A stretch of DNA of 64,000 nucleotides from WHSW01 sp963769945. Lineage in GTDB: Bacteria > Actinomycetota > Thermoleophilia > Solirubrobacterales > 70-9. A model generated the notes under the pieces. It made no database searches. It saw nothing but the letters and a program-made list of their open reading frames with translations, and had not been told where the DNA came from. Positions 34,485 through 43,746 of the stretch are shown here, in pieces. Where the stretch lies: assembly GCA_963769945.1 (NCBI GenBank), contig CAVYOA010000018.1:1-64000 (forward strand), read 5' to 3'. The stretch's first letter is position 1. Every line of letters starts with the position of its first letter. The translations under genes and the position numbers were made by a program.

Positions 34485-34553
34485 CGAAACGCGGCGGTCG
34501 CAGACTGACTTGATGCGATGATTGATCATGAGACGATGAGCGAAGGAGACGGT

Positions 34554-35087
34554 TTGAACGAGACCAAACACAATGAGATGAACGGCGCCGCAGGCCCGGT
34601 CGCGACCGAGAAGGCAACCTTCGGCGCCGGCTGCTTCTGGCAGGTCGAGCAACGCTTCCGCGAGCTCGATGGCGTCGTCGACACCGCGGTCGGCTACGAG
34701 GGCGGCGCGGTCGAGAACCCGACTTACGAGCAGGTGTGCAGCGGCACGACAGGTCACGTCGAGGTCGTGGAGGCCGAGTACGACCCGGCCAAGCTCGACT
34801 ACGCGAAGCTGGTCGAGACCTACTTCGACCTCCATGACCCGACCCAGCTCAACCGCCAGGGACCCGACGTCGGCCACCAATACCGCTCGGTGATCTTTAC
34901 CCACTCTGAGGCGCAGGCCGAAACGGCGCGGCGGGTGCTCGACGCGACTCAGCCGACCTTAAAGAAGCCGATCGTGACCACGATCGAGCCGGCGCAACCG
35001 TTCTGGCGGGCGGAGGAGTACCACCAGTGCTACCTAGAGAAGCGCGGCACGATTGGCGGCCTCGTCGGCCAGCTCTTCGGCCGCTGA
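34554..35087 (+). CDS. msrA: Peptide-methionine (S)-S-oxide reductase
   Basis: Repairs methionine-S-sulfoxide in proteins using thioredoxin. About 177 residues. The catalytic motif is ATFGAGCFWQVEQRFRELDG, with VDTAVGYEGGAVENPTYEQV following and VETYFDLHDPTQLNRQGPDV. QYRSVIFTH and the late Cys in EEYHQCYLEKRG agree with the family. I favour the TTG at 34554, which lies 5-7 bases after GAAGGAGA. ATG codons at 34518 and 34536 would extend it by 6-12 residues with weaker signals. It precedes a lipoprotein frame that overlaps its end. Confidence 0.93.
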   Translation: MNETKHNEMNGAAGPVATEKATFGAGCFWQVEQRFRELDGVVDTAVGYEGGAVENPTYEQVCSGTTGHVEVVEAEYDPAKLDYAKLVETYFDLHDPTQLNRQGPDVGHQYRSVIFTHSEAQAETARRVLDATQPTLKKPIVTTIEPAQPFWRAEEYHQCYLEKRGTIGGLVGQLFGR

Positions 35088-35512
35088 TTCGCCGGGCCGC
35101 AGCCCTGGCAGCCATCGGTGTGGCGCTTGCGGCTGTGGGCTGTGGCTCCGATTCCGACGATCGTGAGGCCGCGAACTCTGCCGAGACCAGCCTGGAGGTA
35201 ACCCTCGACGTGGACGGCGAAGGCGGTGAGGCGCCGCGCACCGGGACCGTCGCTTGTCAGGCCCTGGTGGATTGCCCCGGAGCAGAGACTCTCGGCGCCG
35301 CGGACTTCGAGCCTCTCGCACCCGAGACCCCGTGCACCGAAATCTTCGGTGGGCCCGAGATCGCGATGATTGCCGGGAGGTTCGTCGGTGAACCCGTTGA
35401 GTTGCAGCTCAGCCGGGCCAACGGCTGCGAAATCAAGCGTTTCGACCGTTTCGTGGGGATGTTGCAGGCACTGTTCGAGGACTACAAGCCTGGCCAGGCG
35501 CTTGCCCCGTAG
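35027..35512 (+). CDS. Putative lipoprotein of unknown function
   Basis: The frame codes for a lipoprotein: a basic start (RRPALRPLIRRAAALAAIGV), hydrophobic core and lipobox LAAVGCGSDSDD. The mature part is about 115 residues, with four Cys (TVACQALVDCPGAE, ETPCTEIFGG, RANGCEIKRF). These probably form disulfides outside the cell. The given GTG overlaps msrA by about 60 bases; a start nearer 35084 (CTG) or a GTG near 35120 would shorten the N-terminus. It ends 6 bases before the convergent gabD. No family is recognised. Confidence 0.68.
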   Translation: MLPREARHDWRPRRPALRPLIRRAAALAAIGVALAAVGCGSDSDDREAANSAETSLEVTLDVDGEGGEAPRTGTVACQALVDCPGAETLGAADFEPLAPETPCTEIFGGPEIAMIAGRFVGEPVELQLSRANGCEIKRFDRFVGMLQALFEDYKPGQALAP

Positions 35513-35518
35513 CGCGAC

Positions 35519-36985
35519 TCAGAGGTTGATCGCGACGTACTTGGTCTCCAGGTACTCCTCGATCCCTTCGTTGCCGCCTTCGCGTCCCATGCCCGATTGC
35601 TTGACGCCGCCGAACGGAGCGCCGGCATTGGAGACCATGCCCTGGTTGAGGCCGATCATCCCAGTCTCGAGGCCCTCGCAGACGCGCAGCGCGCGCTTCA
35701 GGTCTTTGGTGAATACGTAGGAGACGAGCCCGTACTCGGTTTTGTTCGCGGCGGCGATCGCCTCGTCCTCGGAATCGAACGTCGCCACAGGCGCAACCGG
35801 CCCGAAGATCTCCTCGTCGAGCACGCGCGCGTCATCTGGGACATCGGCGAGCACTGTCGGCTCGAAGAAGTACCCGGCGCCGTCGGCCTTGGAGCCGCCG
35901 ACGACACACTTCGCGCCCTTGGCGGTCGCGTCCTCGACGAGCTCGGCGACCTTGTCGCGTTGGTCTGCGTCGATCAGCGGACCGATGTCGACACCCTCCT
36001 CGGTGCCACGCCCGAGTTTCAGCGAGCCCATCTTCTCAGCCAGCTTCTCGGTGAACTCCTCGGCGATTGCGCCGGCGACGTGAAAGCGGTTGGCCGAGGT
36101 GCAGGCCTCGCCGATGTTGCGCATCTTGGCGATCATCGCGCCCTCGATCACGTCGTCCATATCGGCATCGTCGAAGACCAGGAACGGGGCGTTGCCGCCG
36201 AGCTCCATCGAGACCTTGAGCACGTTTTCGGCCGCCTGGGCGATGAGCTTGCGACCGACCTCGGTCGAGCCCGTAAAGGAGAGCTTGCGCAGGCGCTCGT
36301 CGGCGAGGATCGGCTTCGAGATCTCACTCGACGACGAGCCCGTGACGACGTTGAGTACGCCGTCGGGTAGGCCCGCGTCGGCAAGCAGCTTCGCCAGCGC
36401 CAGCATCGAGAGTGGAGTCTGCTGGGCCGGCTTGACGACCATCGTGCAGCCCGCGGCGATCGCGGGACCGATCTTTCGCGTGCCCATCGCGTTGGGGAAG
36501 TTCCACGGGGTGATGAAGTAGCAAGGCCCGATCGGCTGGCGCATCACGAGCACCCGCGAGGCCGCGTTGCCGGCGGTCTTGTAGTAGCCGTCGATCCGCA
36601 GCGCCTCGCCCGAGAACCAGCGAAAGAACTCGGCTGCGTAGGTGAGCTCGGCCTTCGACTCGGTCACCGACTTGCCCATCTCCAGCGTCATCAGCAGCGC
36701 CAGCTCGTCGATTCGCTCGTGGATCAGCTCGAAGGCGCGCCAGAGGATCTCGCCGCGGTCGTTGGGAGCGCTGGTACCCCATTCGCCCTGGGCGCCGGCG
36801 GCGGCGTCGATCGCGGCTTGCGCGTCCTCGGGCGTTGCATCGGCGATCTCGCAGAATGACTCGCCCGTCGAGGGATCTTCGACCGCGAGCTTCTTCTGAG
36901 CTGCGCCGTCTCGCCATTGGCCGCCGATGAAGAGCTGCTTCGGAGCTCCCTCGATGACCGACTTCTCCTGATCAGCAACGCTCAT
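35519..36985 (-). CDS. gabD: NAD(P)-dependent succinate-semialdehyde dehydrogenase
   Basis: 488-residue ALDH-family enzyme that oxidizes succinate semialdehyde to succinate, feeding the TCA cycle. The N-terminus LFIGGQWRDG and the segment PIGPCYFITPWNFPNAMGTR are standard. The catalytic Glu is in SMELGGNAPFLVFDDAD, the catalytic Cys in RNIGEACTSANRFHVA. The C-terminal GMIGLNQGMVSNAGAPFGGV and KQSGMGREGGNEGIEEYLE match the GabD/SSADH branch. Cofactor preference cannot be told from sequence. It is divergent from the SpoIID-like gene, with about 100 bases of untranscribed promoter sequence between. No gabT is near. Confidence 0.9.
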   Translation of the reverse strand: MSVADQEKSVIEGAPKQLFIGGQWRDGAAQKKLAVEDPSTGESFCEIADATPEDAQAAIDAAAGAQGEWGTSAPNDRGEILWRAFELIHERIDELALLMTLEMGKSVTESKAELTYAAEFFRWFSGEALRIDGYYKTAGNAASRVLVMRQPIGPCYFITPWNFPNAMGTRKIGPAIAAGCTMVVKPAQQTPLSMLALAKLLADAGLPDGVLNVVTGSSSSEISKPILADERLRKLSFTGSTEVGRKLIAQAAENVLKVSMELGGNAPFLVFDDADMDDVIEGAMIAKMRNIGEACTSANRFHVAGAIAEEFTEKLAEKMGSLKLGRGTEEGVDIGPLIDADQRDKVAELVEDATAKGAKCVVGGSKADGAGYFFEPTVLADVPDDARVLDEEIFGPVAPVATFDSEDEAIAAANKTEYGLVSYVFTKDLKRALRVCEGLETGMIGLNQGMVSNAGAPFGGVKQSGMGREGGNEGIEEYLETKYVAINL

Positions 36986-37086
36986 TGGCGACCTCCATTC
37001 GATCGACTGCCAGCGTATCGGGCGGATTCGTGCGACCGCGACTTTCGCACTCCTTACCCTGTTGATTGGTCGGGGACCACGAACCT

Positions 37087-38175
37087 ATGCATCTCGCTGC
37101 CCGCACAACCATGACCCTGCTCGCGACCGTCGCGATGCTCGCGCCGGCCGCCGCGCATGCCGCGTGGAAGGTCAAGGGCCACGGCTTCGGCCACGGGGTC
37201 GGGCTTTCACAGTACGGCGCGTTCGGTTTTGCCGAGAACGGGCGCAACTACAAGCAGATCCTCGGCCACTACTACACGGGCACGTCGCTCGGCAAAGCCG
37301 GCGGCGAGCCGGTTCGCGTCCTGCTCGACTCCGGCGACGGCTCGGTCTCGTTCAGCGGGGCTCGCCGCGCCTGTGGCGAGCGCATCAACGCTCGGCGCAG
37401 GTACTCGTTCGAGGCGGCTGGTGGCGGAGTCGAGCTGCGCTCGCCCGACGGCGACCGGCTTGCCGCCTGCGGCGCCGAGGGCAAGGCGGGCAAGGACCTC
37501 GAGATCGGCGGCTCGGGCCGCTATCGCGGCGCGCTCGTCGCGCGCAACGATGACGGCTCGCTGCTCGTGATCAACCAGCTCGGCGTGGAGCCATACGTAA
37601 AGGGCGTCGTCGCCAACGAGGTCCCGTCCTCTTGGCCCGAGCAGGCGCTTCGTGCGCAAGCGGTCGTCGCGCGCTCCTATGCCCTCGCCACCGATCGCGA
37701 GGGCCCGTTCGACCAATACGCCGACACGCGCAGCCAGGTCTATGGCGGACGCTCCTCGGAGACCGCGACGACGAACAACGCCGTCGACGCGACCTCGGGC
37801 GAGGTCGTGACATACAAGGGCGAGACCGCGATCACCTACTACTTCTCGACCTCCGGGGGCCTCACCGAGAACTCGGAGTTTGGCTTCTCAGGTGGCAACG
37901 CGATCCCATATCTGAAGTCGGTCGAGGATCCCTTCGACGATGCCTCGCCGGTGCACAACTGGAACGAGAGCTACTCAGACGACGAGATGGAGTCCGAGCT
38001 CTCGGGCCTGTTCAGCGGCAAGCTGGAGAAGATCGAGGTCCTCGAGCGCGGCAAGTCGCCGCGGATCGTTCGCGCTCGCGTCGTCGGCTCGAGCGGCAGC
38101 CACGTCGTCACCGGCGACACCTTGCGCGCACGCCTCGAGCTGCGCTCGACCTGGGCCCGGTTCAAGCACCGTTAG
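37087..38175 (+). CDS. Exported SpoIID/LytB-domain protein
   Basis: The 362-residue protein has a signal peptide (TLLATVAMLAPAAAHAAWKV). It begins with VKGHGFGHGVGLSQYGAFGF, a typical stretch of SpoIID-like lytic transglycosylases, here N-terminal. The main SpoIID domain follows: NQLGVEPYVKGVVANEVPSS, LRAQAVVARSYALA, TRSQVYGGRSSETATTNNAV and ITYYFSTSGGLTENSEFGF. The ATG at 37087 is preferred to 37066 because it leaves a normal signal. It probably cleaves or remodels peptidoglycan. It may be sporulation-unrelated: no other spo gene is seen. It lies 39 bases ahead of the RTX-like gene. Confidence 0.87.
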   Translation: MHLAARTTMTLLATVAMLAPAAAHAAWKVKGHGFGHGVGLSQYGAFGFAENGRNYKQILGHYYTGTSLGKAGGEPVRVLLDSGDGSVSFSGARRACGERINARRRYSFEAAGGGVELRSPDGDRLAACGAEGKAGKDLEIGGSGRYRGALVARNDDGSLLVINQLGVEPYVKGVVANEVPSSWPEQALRAQAVVARSYALATDREGPFDQYADTRSQVYGGRSSETATTNNAVDATSGEVVTYKGETAITYYFSTSGGLTENSEFGFSGGNAIPYLKSVEDPFDDASPVHNWNESYSDDEMESELSGLFSGKLEKIEVLERGKSPRIVRARVVGSSGSHVVTGDTLRARLELRSTWARFKHR

Positions 38176-38214
38176 CGGATCGGTCTTCACGGGTGTAGGG
38201 TCGTCGGCGGGCAG

Positions 38215-39458
38215 ATGGATATCCGGCGAACTCAAGGGAGATGGGCCCACGAGCGGCCCCGACGAGTTTTTTGCGCCCTCATCGTTGCCGTCGGCGCGCT
38301 GCTGGCTCCGGCCGGCGCCGCAGCCGCCACGCTGAACACCAACACCGGCCAGGGTCTCTACACGTACCTGCCGGCAGCCGGCGAGGCGAACATGCTGGTG
38401 ATCGACGGCGACGCGACGAACTACACGTTCACCGACTCGGTCGCGATCTCAGACAGCAACAGCGGCGGCGCCTGCACCCAGCTTTCACCGAACTCGATTC
38501 GCTGCCCCCGCGTCATCGGCGCGAATGCGATGAACCGCGTCCGTGCCGACCTCGCCTTTCCACCAGTGTTCAGCCCCGACAACGCTCCGAACACGTTTCG
38601 CTACAACGGCGTGCCGCCGCCGGGAACGGCGACCGAGCCAGGGCTGCGGGTGGAGAGCGCCCTAACCAACTCCAACGACGACATCGTCGGCAGCTCCGGG
38701 AACGACCTGATCCGGTCCTACGGCGGCGTCGACACCGTCTCTGGCGGCGACGGCAACGATGTGATCACCGCGACGCCGCCCGAGTTTCCGCCCTCGAGCA
38801 CCTTCTCGGGCGGCAACGGCAACGACGAGATCAACGCTAGTGGCGCCACCGCGGCAACGATCACCGGCGGTGAGGGAGATGACGTGCTCAAGGACGCAGG
38901 AACGGTGCTCGGCGAGGGCGGCGCCGACACCATCACCAACCACGGCGACTTCGGCGGGCTCGTCGGCGACCTGCTCGACGGTGGCGCCGGCGACGATGCG
39001 CTGGTCGAACTGCCCGACACGACCGACTGTCCGTTCACCGTTGCCGATACCAACATCGGCGGTCCCGGCCGCGACACGGTCTATGACGACTGCGGCACGG
39101 AAGACGTCTTCAAGCTCAAGGATGGCGAGGCTGACAAGTGGCACTGCGGCGACTTCACCGGCATCGCCGAGCTCGATCCCGAGCGATGTCCTCGTCGCGC
39201 CGAAGCTCGGCTGCGCGCGCGGGCCCGACCTGCTAATCAAGTTCCCGAAGATCAAGAAGGACACCGCGAGGTTCAAGCCGGTCAGCGACAACAAAGCCGC
39301 GGTCATCGAGTGCAAGCTCGACAAGAAGAAGTTCAAGAAGTGCCGGGTGCCCGTGAAGTACAAGAACCTCAAGGACGGCAAGCACAGTCTTCCAGGCGCG
39401 CGCGGTCGCGGGCAGCCTGGTCGGCAAGGTGCGCAAGTACAGCTGGACGGTGAAGTGA
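38215..39458 (+). CDS. Exported RTX-repeat (calcium-binding) protein (two frameshifts)
   Basis: This secreted protein has about 414 residues. The N-terminus is a basic signal (RVFCALIVAVGALLAPAGAA), followed by an unknown domain and then nonapeptide-like Ca-binding repeats: SGGDGNDVITATPP, FSGGNGNDEINASG, ITGGEGDDVLKDAG, LLDGGAGDDALVEL and IGGPGRDTVYDD. Two frame changes occur near 39180 (one extra C) and 39385. The rejoined C-terminus LIKFPKIKKDTARFKPVSDN, KLDKKKFKKCRVPVKYKN, and FQARAVAGSLVGKVRKYSWT ends at TGA 39456-39458. That last part resembles a CSLDG-type Ig-like module. Ligand or host target is unknown. Confidence 0.76.
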
Positions 39459-39482
39459 GGGCGGCTGATGTAAAAGGGCTCC

Positions 39483-39509
39483 GACCCCGCCGGGCTTCTA
39501 TGCGGGGTC
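39483..39509. terminator. Hairpin between convergent RTX-like and CrtC-like genes
   Basis: GACCCCGC (39483-39490) pairs with GCGGGGTC (39502-39509) around an 11-base loop. It sits in the 56-base gap between two convergent stops. T tracts on either side are short. A role ending one or both transcripts is plausible. Confidence 0.5.
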
Positions 39510-39514
39510 TGAAC

Positions 39515-40502
39515 TCAGCCGTCGGGGTAGGGCTGCAGCGCGATGCCGTGGTCGGTCTCGCGCATGCCGAGCTCGTAGGCGGCGGCGCCGACGCATTCCA
39601 GGCGTAACTCTGGCCGCCCCTTGCGCTCGACGATCAGCTCGAGGTCGGCGATCGAGCAGTTGACCGTGTTGTGCTCGGGCCCGACCGGGTCGGCATAGAC
39701 CCAGCCGACGAAGTTGCGCGGCTCCGAGAAGACACGGCCCCGTACCTTGATCTGCTTGCCCGAGAGCTCGAACTCGCACTCCGTCGGCTTGTCGTCGACC
39801 TTGGTCGAGCGGATCCGGTCGAGGCCGCCGAGACGGTGGCGCTCGCCGTCGAGGCATAGCATCGCGTTGCCGATCCAGGGCGTCGTCAGCGGGCCGAGCT
39901 TGATTTGCCCGAGGGCGGCGTCGAACCAGCCCTCGCCCTCGCGAAACTCGTTCGCCTGGATCCAGGTCCAGCGCTCGGCGTGCTCGGCGCCCCAGTTGTG
40001 GCCGATCATCCCGGGCCAGCGGTCGACCGTAACGTCGCGCCCGTCGACCGTCACGGTTCCCGACCAGCGTGCGCTCGGGTGGGGCGAGAGCAGCTTCGTC
40101 TTCGGCAGCGGCGCGCTGTAGAGAAACTCGTAGGGCAGGTGGCGAAACGGCTCGGCTTCGGACTCGAAGCTCAGATCCCAGCTCGCCTTCATCTCGGCGG
40201 TCTCGACGCTGCCCACGGCGCGGCCGGGTTCGAGCCGGGCGTCGGCGATCTCGATGTAGCCGCCGGCGGGCGCCGAGACGCCGGACCCGTCGACGGTCAG
40301 CTTCGTCGCCCGCGGCTGCGCCGCGTCGGCGTCGAACAGGGTCAGCCAGATCGAGCCGGTGAGCGCGCTCATCCGGGCGCTTGTGGACGGTGTGGCGCAG
40401 CCAAAGGCCCTGGCCGCCACCCGGCCGCGTCGCCTTGATGTAGAAGCTCTCGTAGTGCCCGGCGCCGGCCTCGACGCCGGGGAAGCGCGCCTCGGTTCGC
40501 AC
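39515..40502 (-). CDS. CrtC/AttH-like lipocalin-type hypothetical protein (one frameshift)
   Basis: About 328 residues, no signal peptide. The start RTEARFPGVEAGAGHYESFY and YIKATRPGGGQGLWLRHTVH resemble CrtC (hydroxyneurosporene hydratase)/AttH lipocalin-like proteins. Near 40375 the frame changes to MSALTGSIWLTLFDADAAQ. Conserved-looking later segments are YSAPLPKTKLLSPHPSARWS, RWPGMIGHNWGAEHAERWTW and VVRGRVFSEPRNFV-like sequence (KVRGRVFSEPRNFVGWVYAD). The His-Asn-Trp-Gly and Trp-Thr-Trp stretches probably line a lipid-binding pocket. No carotenoid genes are near, so a carotenoid substrate is not supported. It follows phoD by about 40 bases on the same strand. Confidence 0.68.
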
Positions 40503-40542
40503 GGGCGCAACCTAACAGCCGCGCTCGGGTGACGGCGGCGGT

Positions 40543-42216
40543 TTACTCCTTCGGCAGGACGACCTGCGCGCAGGGCGTGCCGCCGGCCGTCGAGCTGTCG
40601 CCGGTGTCGCGCACCGGCTGGTCGGTGGCGTCGAGCAGGTCGACCGTCAGCGCCGACTTGCTCACCTCGACCTGGGCGTAGCTGAACTGGTCGGTGGCCG
40701 CGCACTGCATGCCGACCCCGTTGGGCGGCGGCGGCTTGAAGAAGGCGCTCTGTATCAGCGCGCCGCCGCTGGGATTGCCAAGCGTCGCCGCTGATCTCCT
40801 CGGTGTAGGTCGCCGTCGCGATCGGGCCCGTGGCGATGTCGAGGATGCCGGAGTCCTGCGGGCAGCCATCGCCGAGGGTGCAGAAGCGAGCGTCGTTGAC
40901 GAGGTTCGCGTGCACGTCGGTGCTGAGGAAGATCACGTTCTTGATCGGCTGCAAGTAGCTCAGCAGCGCCTTGCGCTCGGCCGCGTAGCCCTCCCAGCGG
41001 TCGTAGGGCAGCGCGTAGTACTCCTGGATCGGTACCTGGCTGAAGATCACCTTGAACGTCGCCTTCGAGGCTTTGATCTCCTGCTTGAACTTCTTCAGCT
41101 GCTTGGAGCCGAGCAGGGTACGACTAGGGTCGTTGATCGAGGCGACGCAGGCCGGAGGCGGCGGGTTCGAGAGCTGCGGCGCGATCACGGAGAAGGCGTT
41201 GCGCGTCGACTGCGGCGCCGTCGGGGCGATATCCGGATCGCCGCTGCCTGGCGGGTTGTCGCACAGTGCCCTGGTAGTCGGAGCCGTTGGAGCGGAAGGA
41301 GCGGTCGTCGAGGAAGAAGACCTCGAGGTTCTTGCCCCATTGGACCGACCGGTAGATGCCGGTCTGCTTCGACATCGTCACCGGCGTGTAGTCGGTGAAC
41401 GCGGCGACACCGTTCTCGTAGAGCTTCTCGCCGTCGATGTTGACGTCGCCGATGCCGAGCGGGAAGACGTCCTCACCGCGGGCGAAGTCGTTGACGAACT
41501 CGTGGTCGTCCCAGCTGCCGTAGTAGGCGGCCGAGCCACGCGCCTTCGACCACGGCTTCATCGCGAGGTTCGTCTTGTAGGCCTGCCACTTCTGCTTCAC
41601 GGTCAGGGCGACGTCGTTCAGCGTGTAACCGGGCACCTCGGTGTCGGAGTAGATCGTGTCGCCCATGAGCACGTTGAAGTCGTTCTTCTGGGCGCCGGAT
41701 CCGTCCCAGACCTCGAAGTTGTTCCAGTAAGGAGTGCTCTGGCCCGGGAGCGGGCGCGCGTCTTGGTCGCCCGAGAGCGCGAAGCTGATCGTCTCCTTCT
41801 TGTTGGCTTCGGCGCGGTGGTGAACTTGCCCGTGTCGGAGTGCCCGCCCGACGGGGTGCAGAAGCGGAACTCGTAGGTGGTGTCCGGCTCGAGTGACTTG
41901 ACCGTCTTCTGGACGGTGTTGTCGTTGCTCTTCTTCGCCTTCACCTTGGCGTACGATGCTCCTCGTCGCAGCGCCCAAAGCGGAAGTTGTGGACAAGCTG
42001 CACGTAGGTGGTCCCGGACTTGTCAGCCTTCGCCCACAGGATCGCCGAGCTCGAGGTCACGTCGCCGGCGGCGACCCCGTACTCGAAGCCCTTTGCCTTG
42101 GCCTGAGCACCTGTGGTACAGACGATCGCGGCAATCACTCCGACACAGACCGCGGTGGGGAGGGAGCGGTAACGACCCGGATATTTAGGCGCGGCCACTG
42201 AGGCGGACCCTAACAT
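40543..42216 (-). CDS. phoD: PhoD-family alkaline phosphatase/phosphodiesterase, four frameshifts
   Basis: This exported phosphatase would have about 560 residues when joined. The N-terminus has a signal (LPTAVCVGVIAAIVCTTGAQ) and the Ig-like PhoD_N domain (YGVAAGDVTSSSAILWAKAD). Metal-site motifs: ALSGDQDARP, NDFNVLMGDTIYSDTEVPG, YYGSWDDHEFVNDFARGED and VIFLSTDVHANLV. The frame changes near 41970, 41820, 41265 and 40790, each explained by one base. The family usually needs Fe and Ca; those ligands are in the segments above. The C-terminal QAFFKPPP-type tail has two Cys. Phosphate scavenging from phosphodiesters is inferred. It is almost head-to-head with the transglycosylase gene. Confidence 0.85.
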
Positions 42217-42224
42217 GCGCCGCC

Positions 42225-43727
42225 GTGAATAGCCAGATGCGACGCCGAGACGTGTTCGCGCGCGCCCTCGCCGCTACCTTCGCGCTGGTCGCGGCGGCCG
42301 CCGGCGTCGCCGCAATCGCGATCGCCCTCGGCCTCGGCGATCGCGAGCCGCTCGAGGTCAAGGTCGCGCGGATCACCAGCGAGGCGAGCGCGCTGGCGAT
42401 GCCCGCACGCGATCCTCTGAGCTGGAGAGCGAGCCGGCGCCGAGACTTCGAGGTGCGTGCGGCCATAGGCGCCTCGCATGTGGTCTACGAGAAGAGCCCC
42501 GGCGGCGTCTCAGCCTCGGCCGAGCGCACGATCGCCTACCGGGATGAGATCGAGGCGGCTGCCAAGCGCCACGGCGTCGACCCGGACACGCTCGAGGCGA
42601 TGATCTTCCTCGAGAGCGCCGGTCGCCCCGACGTGATCGCGGGACCGACGCCTGAGTCGGCCTCCGGGCTCGGTCAGATCATCCCCTCGACGGCCACCGA
42701 CGTGCTCGGCATGAGCGTCGATCTGCCGACGAGCATCGCCTTGACTCAGCAGATCGCCAGCGCAAGCACGCCCGAGCAGGCACAGCGGTTGCGCGACGCG
42801 CGCGCGGCGATCGACCAGCGCTTCGATCCGGCCGCGGCGATCGAGGGCGCCGCGACCTACCTCGAGATCGCCCGCGAGCGCTTCGGCGCCGACGATCTCG
42901 CCGTCGTCTCCTACCACATGGGCATCGGCAATCTCGAGACCGCGATTCAGTCCTTCACCGGGGCCTCGCAGGGAACGCCGATCGGCGAAGTCGTCGCCTC
43001 GGCCGAGCTCAGCTATGCCGAGCTCTTCTTCGACTCGGGCCTGTCCGAGAACGCGAGGACCTATGAGTTCCTTGCCGGCCTCGGCGACGAGTCCTCGCAA
43101 TATCTGTGGAAGGTCCGGGCCTCCGAGGAGATCCTCGATCGCTACCGCACCGACCCCGAGGGCCTCGACGCCACAGCCGCGCTGGCGACGGCGAAGGCGA
43201 CGCTGGAGGAGGTTTTTCATCCCGAGAACGAGACCGAGGTCTTCGACTCGCCCGATGAGATCGAGGACGCGATCGACGACGGCGACCTCGTCCCGCTTCC
43301 GAACGAGCCCGCGCTCGGCTGGGAGCCCGACCGCGATATCGGTGAGCTCGCGAAGGAGCTCGATGAGGAACCCGCGCTGTACCGCGCCCTGCGCCCGGAG
43401 GCGCTGGCGACGCTGACCTACCTCGCCGAGCTGGTGCGCAAGGAGAGCAACGCTGCAGCACCGCTTCAGCTCACCAGCGCGGTTCGCGATCGCGAGTACC
43501 AAGAGCTATTGGTCGGCGTCAACCCGGAAGCAACCGCCGAGTACTCGCTGCACACCACGGGCTGGTCGTTCGACATCCGCCGCGACTACGAGTCCAAGCG
43601 CCAAGCCAACGCTTTTCAGTTCGTCCTCGACCGCCTGCGCTCGCTCGCCCTGCTCGATTACGCGGTGGAGCCCGGCGCGATTCACGTCACCGTGTCCAAC
43701 CGTGCCCGGGAACTGCTTGCCGACTGA
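42225..43727 (+). CDS. Lytic transglycosylase fused to a VanY/DUF5715-like peptidase domain
   Basis: The 500-residue protein has an N-terminal membrane anchor or signal (RALAATFALVAAAAGVAAIA). Residues about 95-250 are an SLT domain: LEAMIFLESAGRPDVIAG (catalytic Glu), ESASGLGQIIPSTATDVLG and VVSYHMGIGNLETAI. Residues about 390-500 form an M15/DUF5715-like domain: LQLTSAVRDREYQELLVGVN, YSLHTTGWSFDIRRDYES and PGAIHVTVSNRAREL. The S-x-H-x-x-G-x-x-F-D-I is VanY-like, with His and Asp for zinc. The start may be ATG 42237 (MRRRDVFARAL). Together it could cut glycan and stem peptide of the same wall. It converges on ychF over a hairpin terminator. Confidence 0.85.
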   Translation: MNSQMRRRDVFARALAATFALVAAAAGVAAIAIALGLGDREPLEVKVARITSEASALAMPARDPLSWRASRRRDFEVRAAIGASHVVYEKSPGGVSASAERTIAYRDEIEAAAKRHGVDPDTLEAMIFLESAGRPDVIAGPTPESASGLGQIIPSTATDVLGMSVDLPTSIALTQQIASASTPEQAQRLRDARAAIDQRFDPAAAIEGAATYLEIARERFGADDLAVVSYHMGIGNLETAIQSFTGASQGTPIGEVVASAELSYAELFFDSGLSENARTYEFLAGLGDESSQYLWKVRASEEILDRYRTDPEGLDATAALATAKATLEEVFHPENETEVFDSPDEIEDAIDDGDLVPLPNEPALGWEPDRDIGELAKELDEEPALYRALRPEALATLTYLAELVRKESNAAAPLQLTSAVRDREYQELLVGVNPEATAEYSLHTTGWSFDIRRDYESKRQANAFQFVLDRLRSLALLDYAVEPGAIHVTVSNRARELLAD

Positions 43728-43746
43728 TCGAGCGGAGCTCGATCAG
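43724..43746. terminator. Bidirectional terminator covering both stop codons
   Basis: CTGATCGAGC-GGA-GCTCGATCAG is a perfect 10-bp stem with a triloop. It includes the TGA of the transglycosylase gene (43725-43727) and the stop of the convergent ychF (43743-43745). Position and symmetry suggest termination on both strands, without clear T tracts. Confidence 0.65.

Noticed and set aside
34518..34553. Upstream ATG starts of msrA
   Set aside because: They lack a well-placed ribosome-binding site, while the TTG at 34554 has one.
37066..37086. Longer start of the SpoIID-like gene
   Set aside because: It adds acidic residues before the signal peptide and would harm export; ATG 37087 gives a normal signal.
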